Origin: Palaemon carinicauda | Lineage: Eukaryota > Arthropoda > Malacostraca > Decapoda > Palaemonidae | DNA length: 64,000 bases | Assembly: GCF_036898095.1 (NCBI RefSeq) | Contig: NC_090746.1 | Coordinates: forward strand, 48,985,207 to 49,049,206 | Direction: 5' to 3' | Part shown: positions 1 through 9,626 of the stretch, in pieces | How the letters are laid out: each line of letters begins with the position of its first letter | Position numbering within the stretch: the stretch's first letter is position 1 | Notes under the pieces: model-generated | Told to the model about the DNA's origin: nothing | Database searches by the model: none | Seen by the model: the letters and a program-made list of their open reading frames with translations, nothing else | Translations under genes and position numbers: made by a program

Positions 1-983
1 TCTTAGTTGTTTCAGTGACAGGTCGCTACCCGATGTTTCTCCTTTGAAGAGTTGTCCTCCACCGAAGTCTGAAGTTCTTCGAAGATAGACCTTAAGACTC
101 TCCACTGGGCATAGAGAGACATCTTCCTTCAGGGGGCAGATTCTCCAGGGGCCCCATCTCTTGGTGGGTAGTTCATTCTTAGCGAGAAACGTTGGGGCGG
201 GGAAGAGGGTAAGATCTCCCGTATCGGTAAATAGGATATGACCCTCTTCTCTTGATAATGCCACTATTTCACTGACTCGGGCTCCAGAGGCGAGAGTAAA
301 AAGGAAGATAACTTTTGAGTCAGGTCTTTCAGAGGGCACGAATCGTTGTCCAGGCTAGAAGCAAAATGGAGCACCTTGTCCAGGGACCAGGAGATAGGTT
401 TTGGTGGAGGTGCTGGGCGTAGTCTAGCGCATGCCTTTGGCAGTTTATTGAAGATATCACTGGACAGATCAATCTGGAAGGCGTATGGGAGTGGTCTAGT
501 CAAGGCCGATTTACAAGTGGAAATCATGTTGGCCGCTAAGCCTTGTCCATGAAGGTGAATGAAGAAGGACATGAAAAAATCAATGGTGATTTCCGTAGGA
601 TTTTTTGCCTTGACGAAGGAAACCCACTTTTTCCAGGAAGATTCGTACTGCTTTCTGGTAGACTCTGTCTTGTACTCCTCGAGGAAGTCTAAGTTTTTCT
701 TCGAGATCCCAAACCTTTTCTTTACGGCTAAGGAGAGAAAATCATGAGATGAAGGTCCATGACTTTCAGTGATGAAGCGAAGACAGTCGACTTCTGTAAT
801 TGTTGAGAGAGGACTGGACCCGGTAGGGGGATCAGCGTGGGCCGCAGCTCCAGGACCAGGGGATACCAATTGCTCCGGGGCCACTTGGGAGCCCCTGTCC
901 CTTTGAAGGTTCTCAGTTTGGATAGGACTTTCAGCAGAAGGTTGGGCTGAGGGAACAGGTAGATCTTGGACCATCTGTTCCAA
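1..983 (-). pseudogene. Tyrosine recombinase of DIRS-1, frameshifted and cut by the window edge
   Basis: DIRS elements use a phage-integrase-like tyrosine recombinase, not a DDE integrase, to insert a circular DNA copy. The first part reads from 983: a variable Pro/Ser-rich N-terminus, then the SAM-like core-binding region (KKRFGISKKNLDFLEEY, RQYESSWKKWVSF, TCKSALTRP). Around position 310 a base is missing from a T run compared with the copy at 25,990, so the frame shifts. The catalytic-domain start continues in another frame to position 1 and includes ASGARVSEIVAL, with the first catalytic arginine. The H-x-x-R and tyrosine boxes lie outside the window. The N-terminus overlaps the end of the pol ORF in a different frame. 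Confidence 0.85.
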
Positions 984-1967
984 TCCAGGGACATGGCGTC
1001 CCCCGCTTCTGCCTTGGGGTCCTCGTACGGGGCCACATATCGAGGAAGTTGATTGTTGTCGCTCGTCGCGAAGAGATCGATCTGAAGTTCCGGGACTTTG
1101 CGAGAGATGAAGGAGAATGATCTTCGTCTAGAGACCATTCCGACTCTATTAGGCTTGTCCTTGATAGAGCGTCCGCTGTCACGTTGCGGAATCCTTGTAG
1201 GTGAACTGCAGACAGGTGCCATTTCTTCCTGTCTGCCAAACGGAAGATAGGTAGAAGCACCTGATTTATCTGGGGCGATCTCGTGCCCTGACGATTGAGA
1301 CATCTGACTACCACCGAGTTGTCCAGAGTCAGACGGATGTGGATCGAGGGAGGCGGGGAGAGTTTCTTCAGGGTGAGAAGAACCGCCGTGGCCTCCAAGA
1401 TGTTGATGTGAAACGTCTTGAATAGGGGAGACCATGTTCCTTGAACCTGCTGTTGGTGGGAGTGACCTCCCCAACCCTCCAGTGAAGCGTCCGTGTGGAT
1501 GTTGATCGATGGAGATGGAGGCGGGTGTTGAAGTGGGATGGACCTTTTCAGGGCCTTTGCTTCCGACCACGGCTTTAGAAGTGAGCGAAGTCTGTTTGGA
1601 AGCCGTCTCTTGAGGTCTCTTCGAGCGATGGATGCGAATCGTTCCAGACTCCCGCGGCATCCTTTAGCTGTGCGCGAAGCACTGGGTTTGTCACTGAGGC
1701 GAACTGTAGAGAGCCGAGAACTTGTTCCTGTTGGCGTCTTGAGATCCGTTTGGATTTTAGAAGCCTTTTGACAGACCCTGCTATTTCCTTCCTTTTCTTC
1801 GGTGGAATGGAAAGGCGGTGTGACTGAAGGTCCCAATGGATTCCCAACCATTGGAACTTCTGAGCTGGAGTGAGGCGAGATTTCTTGGCGTTTATCTTGA
1901 AACCCAGATGCTCTAGGAACTGGGTGACTTTGTTCCAGGCTCTCAGACAATCTTCGGGCGATGTCGA
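728..1967 (-). pseudogene. RT end, RNase H and methyltransferase-like region of DIRS-1 pol
   Basis: Three minus-strand frames together make the C-terminal half of a DIRS pol. From 1967 to about 1640 is the RT thumb/connection region (FLEHLGFKINAKKSRL, FQWLGIHWDLQSH, VLGSLQFASVTNPVLRAQL). From about 1640 to 1140 is RNase H with its expected acidic residues visible: HTDAS, NILEATAV, TLDNS and VTADALSR. From about 1130 to 728 is the region DIRS elements carry after RNase H, usually described as methyltransferase-like (ELQIDLFATSDNNQLPRYVAPY, MSLDWNRWSKIYLF). The frames are separated by small indels, so no continuous product is possible. The RT palm with its YLDD box is missing because the copy ends at the LINE junction. 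Confidence 0.85.
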
Positions 1968-2109
1968 TTGATTGATTGATTTAGAGTTTTCAGGCATCCT
2001 GACATCTAAGGTCATTGACGCCGGTAACATTCAATTTATGCATACAAAAATAAAAAATAAAATAAAAAATAAAAGTAATTAAAATCATAAAAGTTGAATG
2101 TCATAAAAG

Positions 2110-3000
2110 TTAAATAGTTTTCAGAAGACCTGCTTCTGGAATAAATCTAAAAATGCCACTTGCATAGTAGGACACATCATTTCCAATAATCTTGGCAAGG
2201 ATGAACCTGCCATCCTCACCTCGAGCCTCAAACAAATATATATTCCTCAAGTTATTATAATTGGGGCATTCGGTCAACAAATGCCTCACTGTCAGAGGTA
2301 CTAAACAGTCGTCACAATAAGGTTGGTGTTGGCCCTTCAGCAGAAACTCTTGTGTCAACCGAGTGTGACCAATACGGAGACGACAAAGATACGTCTCCCA
2401 TTTTCGGGGCATCGTATTATACCTCCAAGGATATATGACATTTGTTACCTCTCGCATTTTATTCCCATCTAGGCTATCCCATTGCTGTTGCCATTTATTG
2501 CAAACCAATTTCTTGATATCAGGTAAGAAATCATTACAGGGAAGGGGATACCTTCTTGGCCGCAACTCCGATGCAGCCTTCTTAGCCAGTGAATCTGCCT
2601 TCTCATTCCCAGACACACCTACATGTGCTGGAACCCAACAAAATCGAACTGTTATACCTCTCCGTCCAATAATAAAAAGCCATTCTAAAATCTTTAAAAC
2701 TAGAGGGTTATTAGAATTAAAAACTTCTATAGCTTGAAGGACACTCCTTGCATCACTAAAAATTGTAAAATTACCATCCTTACCCAACGCTATTTTCTCA
2801 ATAGCGGTTAATATGCCATACAGTTCGGCAGTAAATATGGAAGCGGATAGAGGAAGTGCACCTCTACAATTAAAACCATTACTATGTACTCCAAATCCAA
2901 CGCCAGCATCAGATTTGGAGCCATCAGTATAGATAAAAGTTGATCCTCTATGTTCTTTAACATGTTCATTAAAAAGAGACCTGGCTTCTAGGTCTGACAT
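2110..3000 (-). pseudogene. RNase H and C-terminal Cys/His region of LINE-A
   Basis: A 296-codon open frame. RNase H removes the RNA strand during copying of the element. The four acidic positions are visible: YTDGSKS near residue 25, TAELYGI near 58, FSDARS near 82 and GNEKADSLAKKA near 130. The C-terminus has the LINE-type CDDCLVPLTVRHLLTEC pattern near residue 230, a likely single zinc site. The frame opens with MSDLEARS, but in LINE-B the same sequence continues from the upstream thumb region. The apparent start is therefore made by a 5-bp insertion (an AGTAC duplication near 3085) that breaks LINE-A's ORF. It is a fragment of a polyprotein and not an independent gene. Confidence 0.85.
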
Positions 3001-4236
3001 ATTCTTCTTATCTCCAATAAAATATTTACAAAAAGATATCTCTGGTAATTTCCATGGAGGCGTTGATGATACCTTGAATGGAAGTACAGTACCTTACTTC
3101 TAATTATATCCAGACTATTTAATAATCGTTTCACCCGAAAGCCATAAGGTTGAGGAGATTTTGGGTGCAACTCAAAGTATGATGCGTGTCTTACAAGGCT
3201 TGCAGTCTGAAAGGCTAGAGAGTTAGGGAGTCTTTGCAATCTAAACCAATACCGAATAATGGAAGACATTCGGCAAAGGTCTAGAGGTAACTCTCCAGCA
3301 TCAACAAGGAGACTTGGGATAGGCGAGGTTTTAAAAGCTCCAGTAGACAATCTAATACCTGCATGATGTATCGAGTCTAATATTTTTAACCGGCTTGGGG
3401 TGGCTGAAGAATATATTTCACATCCATAACTAATTTTGGAAAAAATCAAGGCCATGTATAATTTTAAAATAGTATTGCGGTCTGCCCCCCATGATGTATG
3501 GGACAATACTTTTAAGATATTCAGAGCTTCAACACATTTAGCTTTTAACACTTTTAATTGAGAAACCCACGTAAGCCTACAATCAAATATCAAACCTAAA
3601 AATTTAGCTTCACTTGCACATGGTATCTGTTGACCTTTAATGTATATATCCGGGTCTGGATGTACTCCCCGATACGATAAAAATGGAGGTAGTTTTACTT
3701 GTCGAAAATTTAAATCCATTCATGTCAGCCCACTGGATAATTTTATCAATAGAGAGTTGGATTTTTTTCTCAACCATTGCCATTCTAGTGCCAGCAAATG
3801 ATATTGAGAGATCATCCACAAATAATGTTGAGAGAACATCCTGGGGAATGACTGAGGATATCCCATTAATTGCTAGTGCAAACAGGGTTACACTCAGCAC
3901 ACTCCCCTGAGGAACTCCTTCTTCCTGACACTTACTCTCTGATAGAGTTTCCCCCACTCTCACTTGAAAAACTCTATGCGAAAGAAGTGACTGAATAAAT
4001 AGTGGTAGTTCTCCTTTTAATCCTAGTTCATGAATTGTTTTAAGTATACCATATCTCCATGTGGTATCATATGCCTTTTCAAGGTAAAAAAAAACTGTCA
4101 CATGGTGCTGTTTGGAAGCAAAGGCTTCACTAATAGAGGACTCAAGTCTTATTAACACATCAGTCGTTGAGTGCATTTCTCTGAATCCACATTGAATCGG
4201 TGATAAAATACCCTTCTTTTCAAGGTACCACATCAA
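2988..4236 (-). pseudogene. Reverse transcriptase of LINE-A, truncated and frameshifted
   Basis: Two overlapping minus-strand frames. The upstream one (4236 to 3637) holds RT palm motifs: LSPIQCGFREMHSTTD, FYLEKAYDTTWRYG, EEGVPQGSVLSV and the catalytic box LFVDDLSI. The downstream one (3719 to 2988) holds the thumb region (EAKFLGLIFDCRLTW, LKLYMALIFSKISYGCEIY). A small indel near 3680 separates them and the 5-bp insertion near 3085 ends the second. The fingers domain is absent through 5' truncation. The catalytic aspartates survive, but the copy cannot make a complete enzyme. Confidence 0.85.
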
Positions 4237-4244
4237 CCTTACAT

Positions 4245-7020
4245 TAATTGATTGATTGATTTAAAGTTTTCAGGCATCCTGACATCTAAGGTCATTGACG
4301 CCGGTAACATTTAATTTATGTATACAGAAAAAAATAAAAGAGTATTCAATTAAAATCATAAAAGTTGAATGTCATGAAAGTTAAATAGTTTTTAGAAGAC
4401 CTGCTTCTGAAATAAATCTAAAAATGCCACTTGCATAGTATGACACATCATTTCCAAGAATCTTGGCAAGGATGAACCTGCCACCCTCACCTCGAGCCTC
4501 AAACAAATATCTATTCCTTAAGTTGTTATAATTGGGGCATTCGGTCAACAAATGCCTCACTGTTAGAGGTACTAAACAGTCGTCACAATAAGGTTGGTGT
4601 TGGCCCTTCAGCAGAAACTCCTGTGTCAACCGAGTGTGACCAATACGGAGACGACAAAGAGACGTCTCCCATTTTCGGGGCATCATATTATACCTCCAAG
4701 GAGATATGACATTTGTTACCTCTCGCATTTTATTCCCATCTAGGCTATCCCATTGCTGTTGCCATTTATTGCAAACCAATTTCTTGATGTCAGGTAAGAA
4801 ATCATTACAGGGAATAGGATACCTTCTTGGCAGAAACTCGGATGCAGCCTTCTTAGCCAGTGAATCTGCCTTCTCATTCCCAGACATACCTACATGTGCT
4901 GGAACCCAACAAAATCGAACTGTTATACCTCTCCGTCCAATAATAAAAAGCCATTCTAAAATCTTTAAAACTAGAGGGTTATTAGAATTAAAAACTTCTA
5001 TAGCTTGAAGGACACTCCTTGCATCACTAAAAATTGTAAAATTACCCTCCTTCTCCAACGCTATTTTCTCAATAGCGGTTAATATGCCATACAGTTCGGC
5101 AGTAAATATGGGAGCGGTCAGAGGAAGTGCACCTCTACAATTAAAACCATTACTATGTACTCCAAATCCAACGCCAGCATCAGATTTGGAGCCATCAGTA
5201 TAGATAAAAGTTGATCCTCTATGTTCTTTAACATGTTCATTAAAAAAAGACCTGGCTTCTAGGTCTGACATATTCTTCTTACCTCCAATAAAATATTTAC
5301 AAAAAGATATCTCTGGTAACTTCCATGGAGGCGTTGATGATACCTTGAATGGAAGTACCTTATTTCTAATTATATCCAGACTATTTAATAATCGTTTCAC
5401 CCGAAAGCCATAAGGTTGAGGAGATTTTGGGTGCAACTCAAAGTATGATGCGTGTCTTACAAGGCTTGCAGTCTGAAAGGCTAGAGAGTTAGGGAGTCTT
5501 TGCAATCTAAACCAATACCGAATAATGGAATACATTCGGCAAAGGTCTAGAGGTAACTCTCCAGCATCAACAAGGAGACTTGGGATAGGCGAGGTTTTAA
5601 AAGCTCCAGTAGACAATCTAATACCTGCATGATGTATCGAGTCTAATATTTTTAACCGGCTTGGGGTGGCTGAAGAATATATTTCACAACCATAACTAAT
5701 TTTGGAAAAAATCAAGGCCTTGTATAATTTTAAAATAGTATTGCGGTCTGCCCCCCATGATGTATGGGACAATACTTTTAAGATATTCAGAGCTTCAACA
5801 CATTTAGCTTTTAACGCTTTTAATTGAGAAACCCACGTAAGCCTACAATCAAATATTAAACCTAAAAATTTAGCTTCTCTTGCACATGGTATCCGTTGAC
5901 CTTTAATGTATATATCCGGGTCTGGATGTACTCCCGGATACGACAAAAATGGACAATGGTAGTTTTACTTGTCGAGAACTTAAATCCATTCATGTCAGCC
6001 CACTGGATAATTTTATCAATAGAGAGTTGGATTTTTCTCTCAACCATTGCCATTCTAGTGCCAGCAAATGATATTGAGAGATCATCCACAAATAATGTTG
6101 AGAGAACATCCTGGGGAATGGCTGAGGATATCCCATAATTGCTAGTGCAAAAAAGGTTACACTCAGCACACTACCCTGAGGAACTCCTTCTTCCTGACAC
6201 TTACTCTCTGATAGAGTTTCCCCCACTCTCACTTGAAAAACTCTATGCGAAAGAAATGACTGAATAAATAGTGGTAGTTCTCCTTTTAATCCTAGTTCAT
6301 GAATTGTTTTAAGTATACCATATCTCCATGTGGTATCATATGCCTTTTCAAGGTAAAAAAACCTGTCACATGGTGCTGTTTGGAAGCAAAGGCTTCACTA
6401 ATAGAGGACTCAAGTCTTATTAACACATCAGTCGTTGAGTGCATTTTTCTGAATCCACATTGAATCGGTGATAAAATACCCTTCTTTTCAAGGTACCACA
6501 TCAATCTTACATTGACCATCTTCTCCATGATTTTACATAAACACGAAGTCAATGCAATAGGTCGATAGCTTGCTGCTAAAAACTTGTCCTTACCGGGTTT
6601 TAAAAAGGCTAAAATAATGGCTAGTTCCCAAACACTTGGGTAACTATGATCATGCCATATTCTATTAATAATACTTAAAATAAATAACTTTGTATTAAAA
6701 TGTACATGTTTAACCATTGCATATGGAATTCCATCGGGTCCAGGAGCTGTATCGTTGCAAGTAGCGAGTGCGGAATCAAGTTCTCTTTCAGTAAAAGGAG
6801 AATTATACGATTCTTCCCTTCCTGTTGCAAAATTTAAAATTTTATTTTCTTCAATGCTCCTGTACTGGTGACCAGGAGCTGCTACACTCTTGCACGATAC
6901 ATTTGAAAAATGGTCAGCCAGGGCATTGCTAACTTCATTTCCTTCAGTCACAAACTGACCATTCACTTTCAACACTGGTGGTGGGTTCGGGGTAAATTTG
7001 CCTGCAATTTTTTTTACTTT
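4245..7020 (-). mobile_element. LINE-B: second, longer copy of the same LINE
   Basis: The same family and strand as LINE-A, nearly identical over their shared 2.3 kb. It begins with the same TTGA tail (4246-4261) placed at the exact 5' truncation point of LINE-A, giving a head-to-tail pair. It extends about 500 bp further 5', adding the RT fingers region, and then stops at about 7013-7020 where DIRS gag sequence on the plus strand begins. A few bases (TTTTACTTT) could belong to either side of that junction. Confidence 0.85.
4381..5946 (-). CDS. RT thumb plus RNase H ORF of LINE-B (partial polyprotein)
   Basis: A 521-codon open frame that keeps the RT thumb/connection and RNase H joined, which LINE-A has lost. 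The first ~220 residues are the thumb region (AKFLGLIFDCRLTW, SHTSWGADRNTILKLYKAL). RNase H follows with YTDGSKS near 250, TAELYGI near 283, FSDARS near 307 and GNEKADSLAKKA near 355. The CDDC...H...C motif is near residue 455. The listed start is only the first methionine after a frameshift: the catalytic RT frame upstream is separated by an indel near 5940. The product would lack the polymerase active site. Confidence 0.8.
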   Translation of the reverse strand: MSYPGVHPDPDIYIKGQRIPCAREAKFLGLIFDCRLTWVSQLKALKAKCVEALNILKVLSHTSWGADRNTILKLYKALIFSKISYGCEIYSSATPSRLKILDSIHHAGIRLSTGAFKTSPIPSLLVDAGELPLDLCRMYSIIRYWFRLQRLPNSLAFQTASLVRHASYFELHPKSPQPYGFRVKRLLNSLDIIRNKVLPFKVSSTPPWKLPEISFCKYFIGGKKNMSDLEARSFFNEHVKEHRGSTFIYTDGSKSDAGVGFGVHSNGFNCRGALPLTAPIFTAELYGILTAIEKIALEKEGNFTIFSDARSVLQAIEVFNSNNPLVLKILEWLFIIGRRGITVRFCWVPAHVGMSGNEKADSLAKKAASEFLPRRYPIPCNDFLPDIKKLVCNKWQQQWDSLDGNKMREVTNVISPWRYNMMPRKWETSLCRLRIGHTRLTQEFLLKGQHQPYCDDCLVPLTVRHLLTECPNYNNLRNRYLFEARGEGGRFILAKILGNDVSYYASGIFRFISEAGLLKTI

Positions 7021-7023
7021 CAC
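5862..7023 (-). pseudogene. Reverse transcriptase fingers and palm of LINE-B, broken by frameshifts
   Basis: Three minus-strand frames. From 7023 comes the region before and within the RT fingers (VSNALADHFSNVS, TAPGPDGIPYAMVKHV, FLKPGKDKFLAASYRPIAL), ending near 6300 after a 2-bp loss in the poly-A-rich codons before the first catalytic motif. From 6232 come EEGVPQGSVLSV and, after a 1-bp loss near 6137, the DDLSISFAG box in the next frame (6089 to 5862). The order and motifs match a LINE RT of the I/Jockey type. At least three frameshifts make it non-functional. Confidence 0.8.
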
Positions 7024-7381
7024 GGTAGGGAAACTAGAACCTGATGTGGCTGGTCGTCAGTTCAACGAGGACCTCCCACGACTGAATGATCATCTCCTTC
7101 GTAGGGAACAGGATACTAAGGAGAGACTCGCCACTTCGGTGTCACATCAGGTACAGCTAGAAGAAAAGGTTTGGGATCTCGAAGAAAAGCTTAGACTTCC
7201 TCGAGGAGTACAAGACAGTGTCTACCAGAAGGCAGTACGAATCTTCCTGGAAAAAGTGGGTTTCCTTCGTCAAGGCAAAAAATCCTACGGAAATCACCAT
7301 TGATTTTTGCATGTCCTTCTTCATTCACCTTCATGGACAAGGCTTAGCGGCCAACACGATTTCCACTTGTAAATCGGCCTA
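7013..7381 (+). mobile_element. DIRS-2: small DIRS deletion derivative (gag joined to recombinase)
   Basis: Plus-strand DIRS sequence only 370 bp long. It starts in the gag C-terminal half (TVGKLEPDVAGRQFNEDL, REQDTKERLATSVSHQVQLE) and at about 7166 jumps to the recombinase N-terminal region; DNA from AAAAGGTTTGGGATCTCGAA onward matches the copy at 26,390 read in reverse. An open frame from 6998 to 7303 crosses the junction but reads the recombinase part out of frame, so it is fortuitous. It stops at about 7381 in the middle of the TCKSA codons. Confidence 0.85.
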
Positions 7382-7785
7382 AGTTAGTTTCCATTCAGTT
7401 CTCTTGAACATCCTAACCAGGTCACAATAGAACATACTGTATAAGAATAGAATGTCCAGCCTTCAGCTGGTAGCCTACTGATCTGTTCAAAATCTTCATC
7501 AGGTGTAGGTTCTGTTTCCATATCATCTAATAAAACAAATTAATATGTTTCACCAAACAGTACTAAAATTTTCCCAGCAGAAATTTATGTCATGAATGTT
7601 GGATATTAAAAATATGCCACCACAGAATTATTTAACTTTCAATGATGAAAAATTCTGTAGAATCCATTAAAAATTGTAATGTTTAAATGTTGGCTCTTTG
7701 CCCATGTGAACCTAAATAGCAGTAAAGATGCAGCTAAGGCTGCTACTACATAATAAAGGTTAAAAGGTGTCTGGTTTTGGCTCCA
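7382..7785. other. Unassigned spacer
   Basis: AT-rich sequence between DIRS-2 and the SINE-like repeat. I see no ORF of note, no terminal repeats and no similarity to other parts of the window. Confidence 0.5.
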
Positions 7786-7978
7786 GTTTCATCAGAATAG
7801 ATGCTCACCAGATCATCAGCCGGGCAAGCCAAACCCCCCTATACTGTGGTGCCCAAGGATGGCAGTTGCCTCCCCAGTAAACAGCTTAAACTCACAATCC
7901 CGGGCGGGGATTGATCTGCCGCCATGCGAATGCTAGGCAAACATGTTAACACTGTATTAGCCACAGTATTGTGATCTG
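7786..7978 (-). repeat. tRNA-derived SINE-like repeat
   Basis: Read on the minus strand from 7978, the sequence resembles a tRNA-type RNA polymerase III promoter. An A-box-like stretch with GTGTTAACATGTTTGCCT is followed by a B-box-like AGATCAATCCCCGCCCGGG about 25 bases on. A degraded relative sits at about 15,945-16,110. The tRNA-like part cannot fold as a full tRNA by eye, so a SINE fits better than a gene. Its promoter-proximal end directly abuts the left end of DIRS-3. Confidence 0.5.
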
Positions 7979-8330
7979 TTTTTCTGGGCTCGGCCATGTC
8001 GTCCTGATGGAAGGTTCCTTTAGGTAGCTTTCTAAGGGATATTTGCTACAGTGATACTCCCAGAGAATTAACCGAAGGTCTCCAGAATTCTAACTCCTGG
8101 CGCGATTTATCCATAATAAAAATTTAAGGATATCGCATGATATCAGGGGACGTATTTTTAGATACAACACATAGCAATCTTCACCCCAATTAGATTTAAC
8201 TCTTTGAGGGGGAAGAGCGGCGACCGAAAGGGGAGCCGTCATCTAGGTACCCGGTGGACCTCCTATCCGCACTACTACCGGCCGCCATTTCCTTTCTCTG
8301 TAGCATTTAAGCTAAGTGCGCTCCCAACCT
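7979..8330 (+). repeat. Left inverted terminal repeat and leader of DIRS-3
   Basis: It pairs with 15,296-15,724 in inverted orientation. It contains the block shared by all left ends here: CATGTCGTCCTGATGGAAGG, then CCCAGAGAATTAA, AGAATTCTAACTCCTGGCGC and a GATATCGCAT box. In DIRS elements the promoter is expected in this region; no TATA box is obvious to me. Confidence 0.8.
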
Positions 8331-8368
8331 TTTCCCGGTGTTCGTTACAGATTACAGGAATATTCATC

Positions 8369-8400
8369 ATGCAATCTCCAGCATCTTCATCCTTTGGAAA
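8369..8400 (+). other. Candidate leader exon 1 of DIRS-3 with splice donor
   Basis: An ATG followed by ten Ser/Ala-rich codons to GGAAA, then GTTGAGT as a putative 5' splice site at 8401. The same ATG...GGAAA|GTTGAGT layout recurs at 21,455, 22,320 (AGAAA), 36,352, 44,680 and, on the minus strand, 32,445. The ATG frame is in phase 2 at the donor, whereas gag at the acceptor is in phase 0, so whether this ATG starts gag is unresolved. Confidence 0.5.
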
Positions 8401-9365
8401 GTTGAGTATTTATTCTTTCCTGTGTATGATTTTAGGCTCCCTTCTCAGAGTTAAATTTGTATAATTTAAGTGTGTTTGGTTGGAGGGTAGCCATGATCCG
8501 GAGGCGGCCATTTTACGATCGCTGTCACACATTATTATTGCATTTTATTTAGTCAGTAGAGCGACATTCCCAGTATTTAGCTCTAAATTTAGCTAGTTAG
8601 GCAAATTATACTAGTGAAGACCGTGCATACAATATTATTTTTGGGCTCAGGCCATGTCATCCTGATGGAAGTTCCTATAAGTAACTTCCTGAGAGATACT
8701 GTATATGTACGGCAGTGATATTCCCAGAGAATTTTACCTTTAAGTATCCAGAATTCCAACTCCTGGCGCGAATATCCTTAAATTTCTCACAAGGATATCG
8801 CATAATATCAGTGGACGTATTCTTGACACTCCACATAGCAATCTGCACCCCTAATAGCGTTTACGCTTCGAGGGGTAAAGTGGCAGAATAGAAGGGGAGT
8901 CGTATCAAGGTTACCCTAGTTCTCATACTACTATTGAGTATCACAACAGTGCCATATCCAAGATGGCAAACATTCCTTATTTTGTAGCGAATTCGCACGG
9001 TGGTGTTCCCTGTTGATCTGACATTTTCGATCGATTTTCAAGGTTTATTATTATGCATTCTCCAGCTACATTCGTTTTACTGGTTAATTCATTTAGTCAT
9101 TTATTAGGAATAAATGTCTATTAGAATGTATTGCGTCCTAATTCGCCCGACAATTGCATGTATAAAATGCCAGAGTTCTTTGGCTTACTAAAGTAAGTAT
9201 TCTTCATATAGTTGTATGCTCGCAAACAATAGATATAAGAGACACTGGTATTGATTCGACAATATATGCAAACTATGAGACTATTTGTATATTCAGTGTA
9301 TACTTATGTTTGTTCATACAATATATGCTAACCTTGAGGCCCCTTTCCTACTGTCTAGAAATACT

Positions 9366-9387
9366 CTTCCCTGTAGGGGACAGGAAG
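9366..9387 (+). other. Conserved 3' UTR hairpin of DIRS-4
   Basis: CTTCCCTGTAGGGGACAGGAAG: the ends pair (CTTCC with GGAAG, then CTGT with ACAG). The same element appears at 15,066, 35,211 and, inverted, at 24,415 and 39,022. Confidence 0.6.
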
Positions 9388-9530
9388 CACTAACATTGTT
9401 TATGATTAGTGATGATGACGGATAACAGTAACGTCATTTGTCTCAATTGGTCCAAATGACCATAGAAATATTGTCCCAAGGTTAAGGCACTGATGAATAT
9501 CCACAGATACATTAATGCTCTGGTACGCTT

Positions 9531-9626
9531 CCATCAGGACAACATGGCTTGAGCCCAAAAAACGGATTTTGAGCGAAGCGAAAAATCTATTTTTGGGTGA
9601 GATGGCCATGTCGTCCTGATGGACCC
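9531..9626 (+). other. Internal complementary region (ICR) of DIRS-4
   Basis: It reads CTTGAGCCCAAAAAACGG (complement of a left end) directly joined to ATTTTGAGCGAAGCGAAAAA and then GGGTGAGATGGCCATG (complement of the right end). This is the expected DIRS ICR, thought to bridge the two element ends during circle formation. Confidence 0.8.

Larger units (their letters stand above)
1..1967 (-). mobile_element. DIRS-1: 3' half of a DIRS1-like retrotransposon
   Basis: Reading the minus strand from 1967 to 1, the sequence gives the end of reverse transcriptase, RNase H, a methyltransferase-like region and the tyrosine recombinase, the 3' gene order of DIRS1-type elements. It is cut by the window start before the recombinase catalytic end, and at 1967 it stops abruptly against the TTGA tail of LINE-A. 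It is very close by eye to DIRS-7 (25,400-27,650), so the two belong to one subfamily. The missing 5' half does not resume right of the LINE pair; there a plus-strand DIRS fragment appears instead, so this is not a simple insertion. Confidence 0.9.
1968..4244 (-). mobile_element. LINE-A: 5'-truncated RNase H-bearing LINE (I-like group)
   Basis: A minus-strand non-LTR retrotransposon whose 3' end is at the left, with a short TTGA-type repeat tail (about 1968-1981) followed by a roughly 130-bp 3' UTR. It encodes the RT palm onward, then a C-terminal RNase H and a CCHC-like motif. RNase H after RT is typical of the I group of LINEs, which I infer here. No endonuclease region is present; the copy is 5'-truncated within RT at about 4244, exactly where the tail of LINE-B begins. 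Confidence 0.85.

Noticed and set aside
1538..1771. Plus-strand ORFs within the DIRS and LINE copies (also 2435-2737, 4706-5008, 27,221-27,499, 28,581-28,817, 37,332-37,831).
   Set aside because: They are antisense to strongly supported RT, RNase H, gag or recombinase frames and show no motif of their own.
1968..7020. LINE-A and LINE-B as an assembly duplication of one copy.
   Set aside because: They carry different indels and different 5' ends, so they are separate insertions or duplicates, although reads should confirm the junction.
7890..7978. An intact tRNA gene.
   Set aside because: Only A- and B-box-like segments are present; acceptor and anticodon stems do not pair by eye, so SINE is the better reading.
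8204..8464. The 86-codon ORF across DIRS-3 exon 1 as a gene.
   Set aside because: It begins in the leader repeat and runs into the presumed intron; only the short exon 1 part is conserved among copies, and in a different frame.
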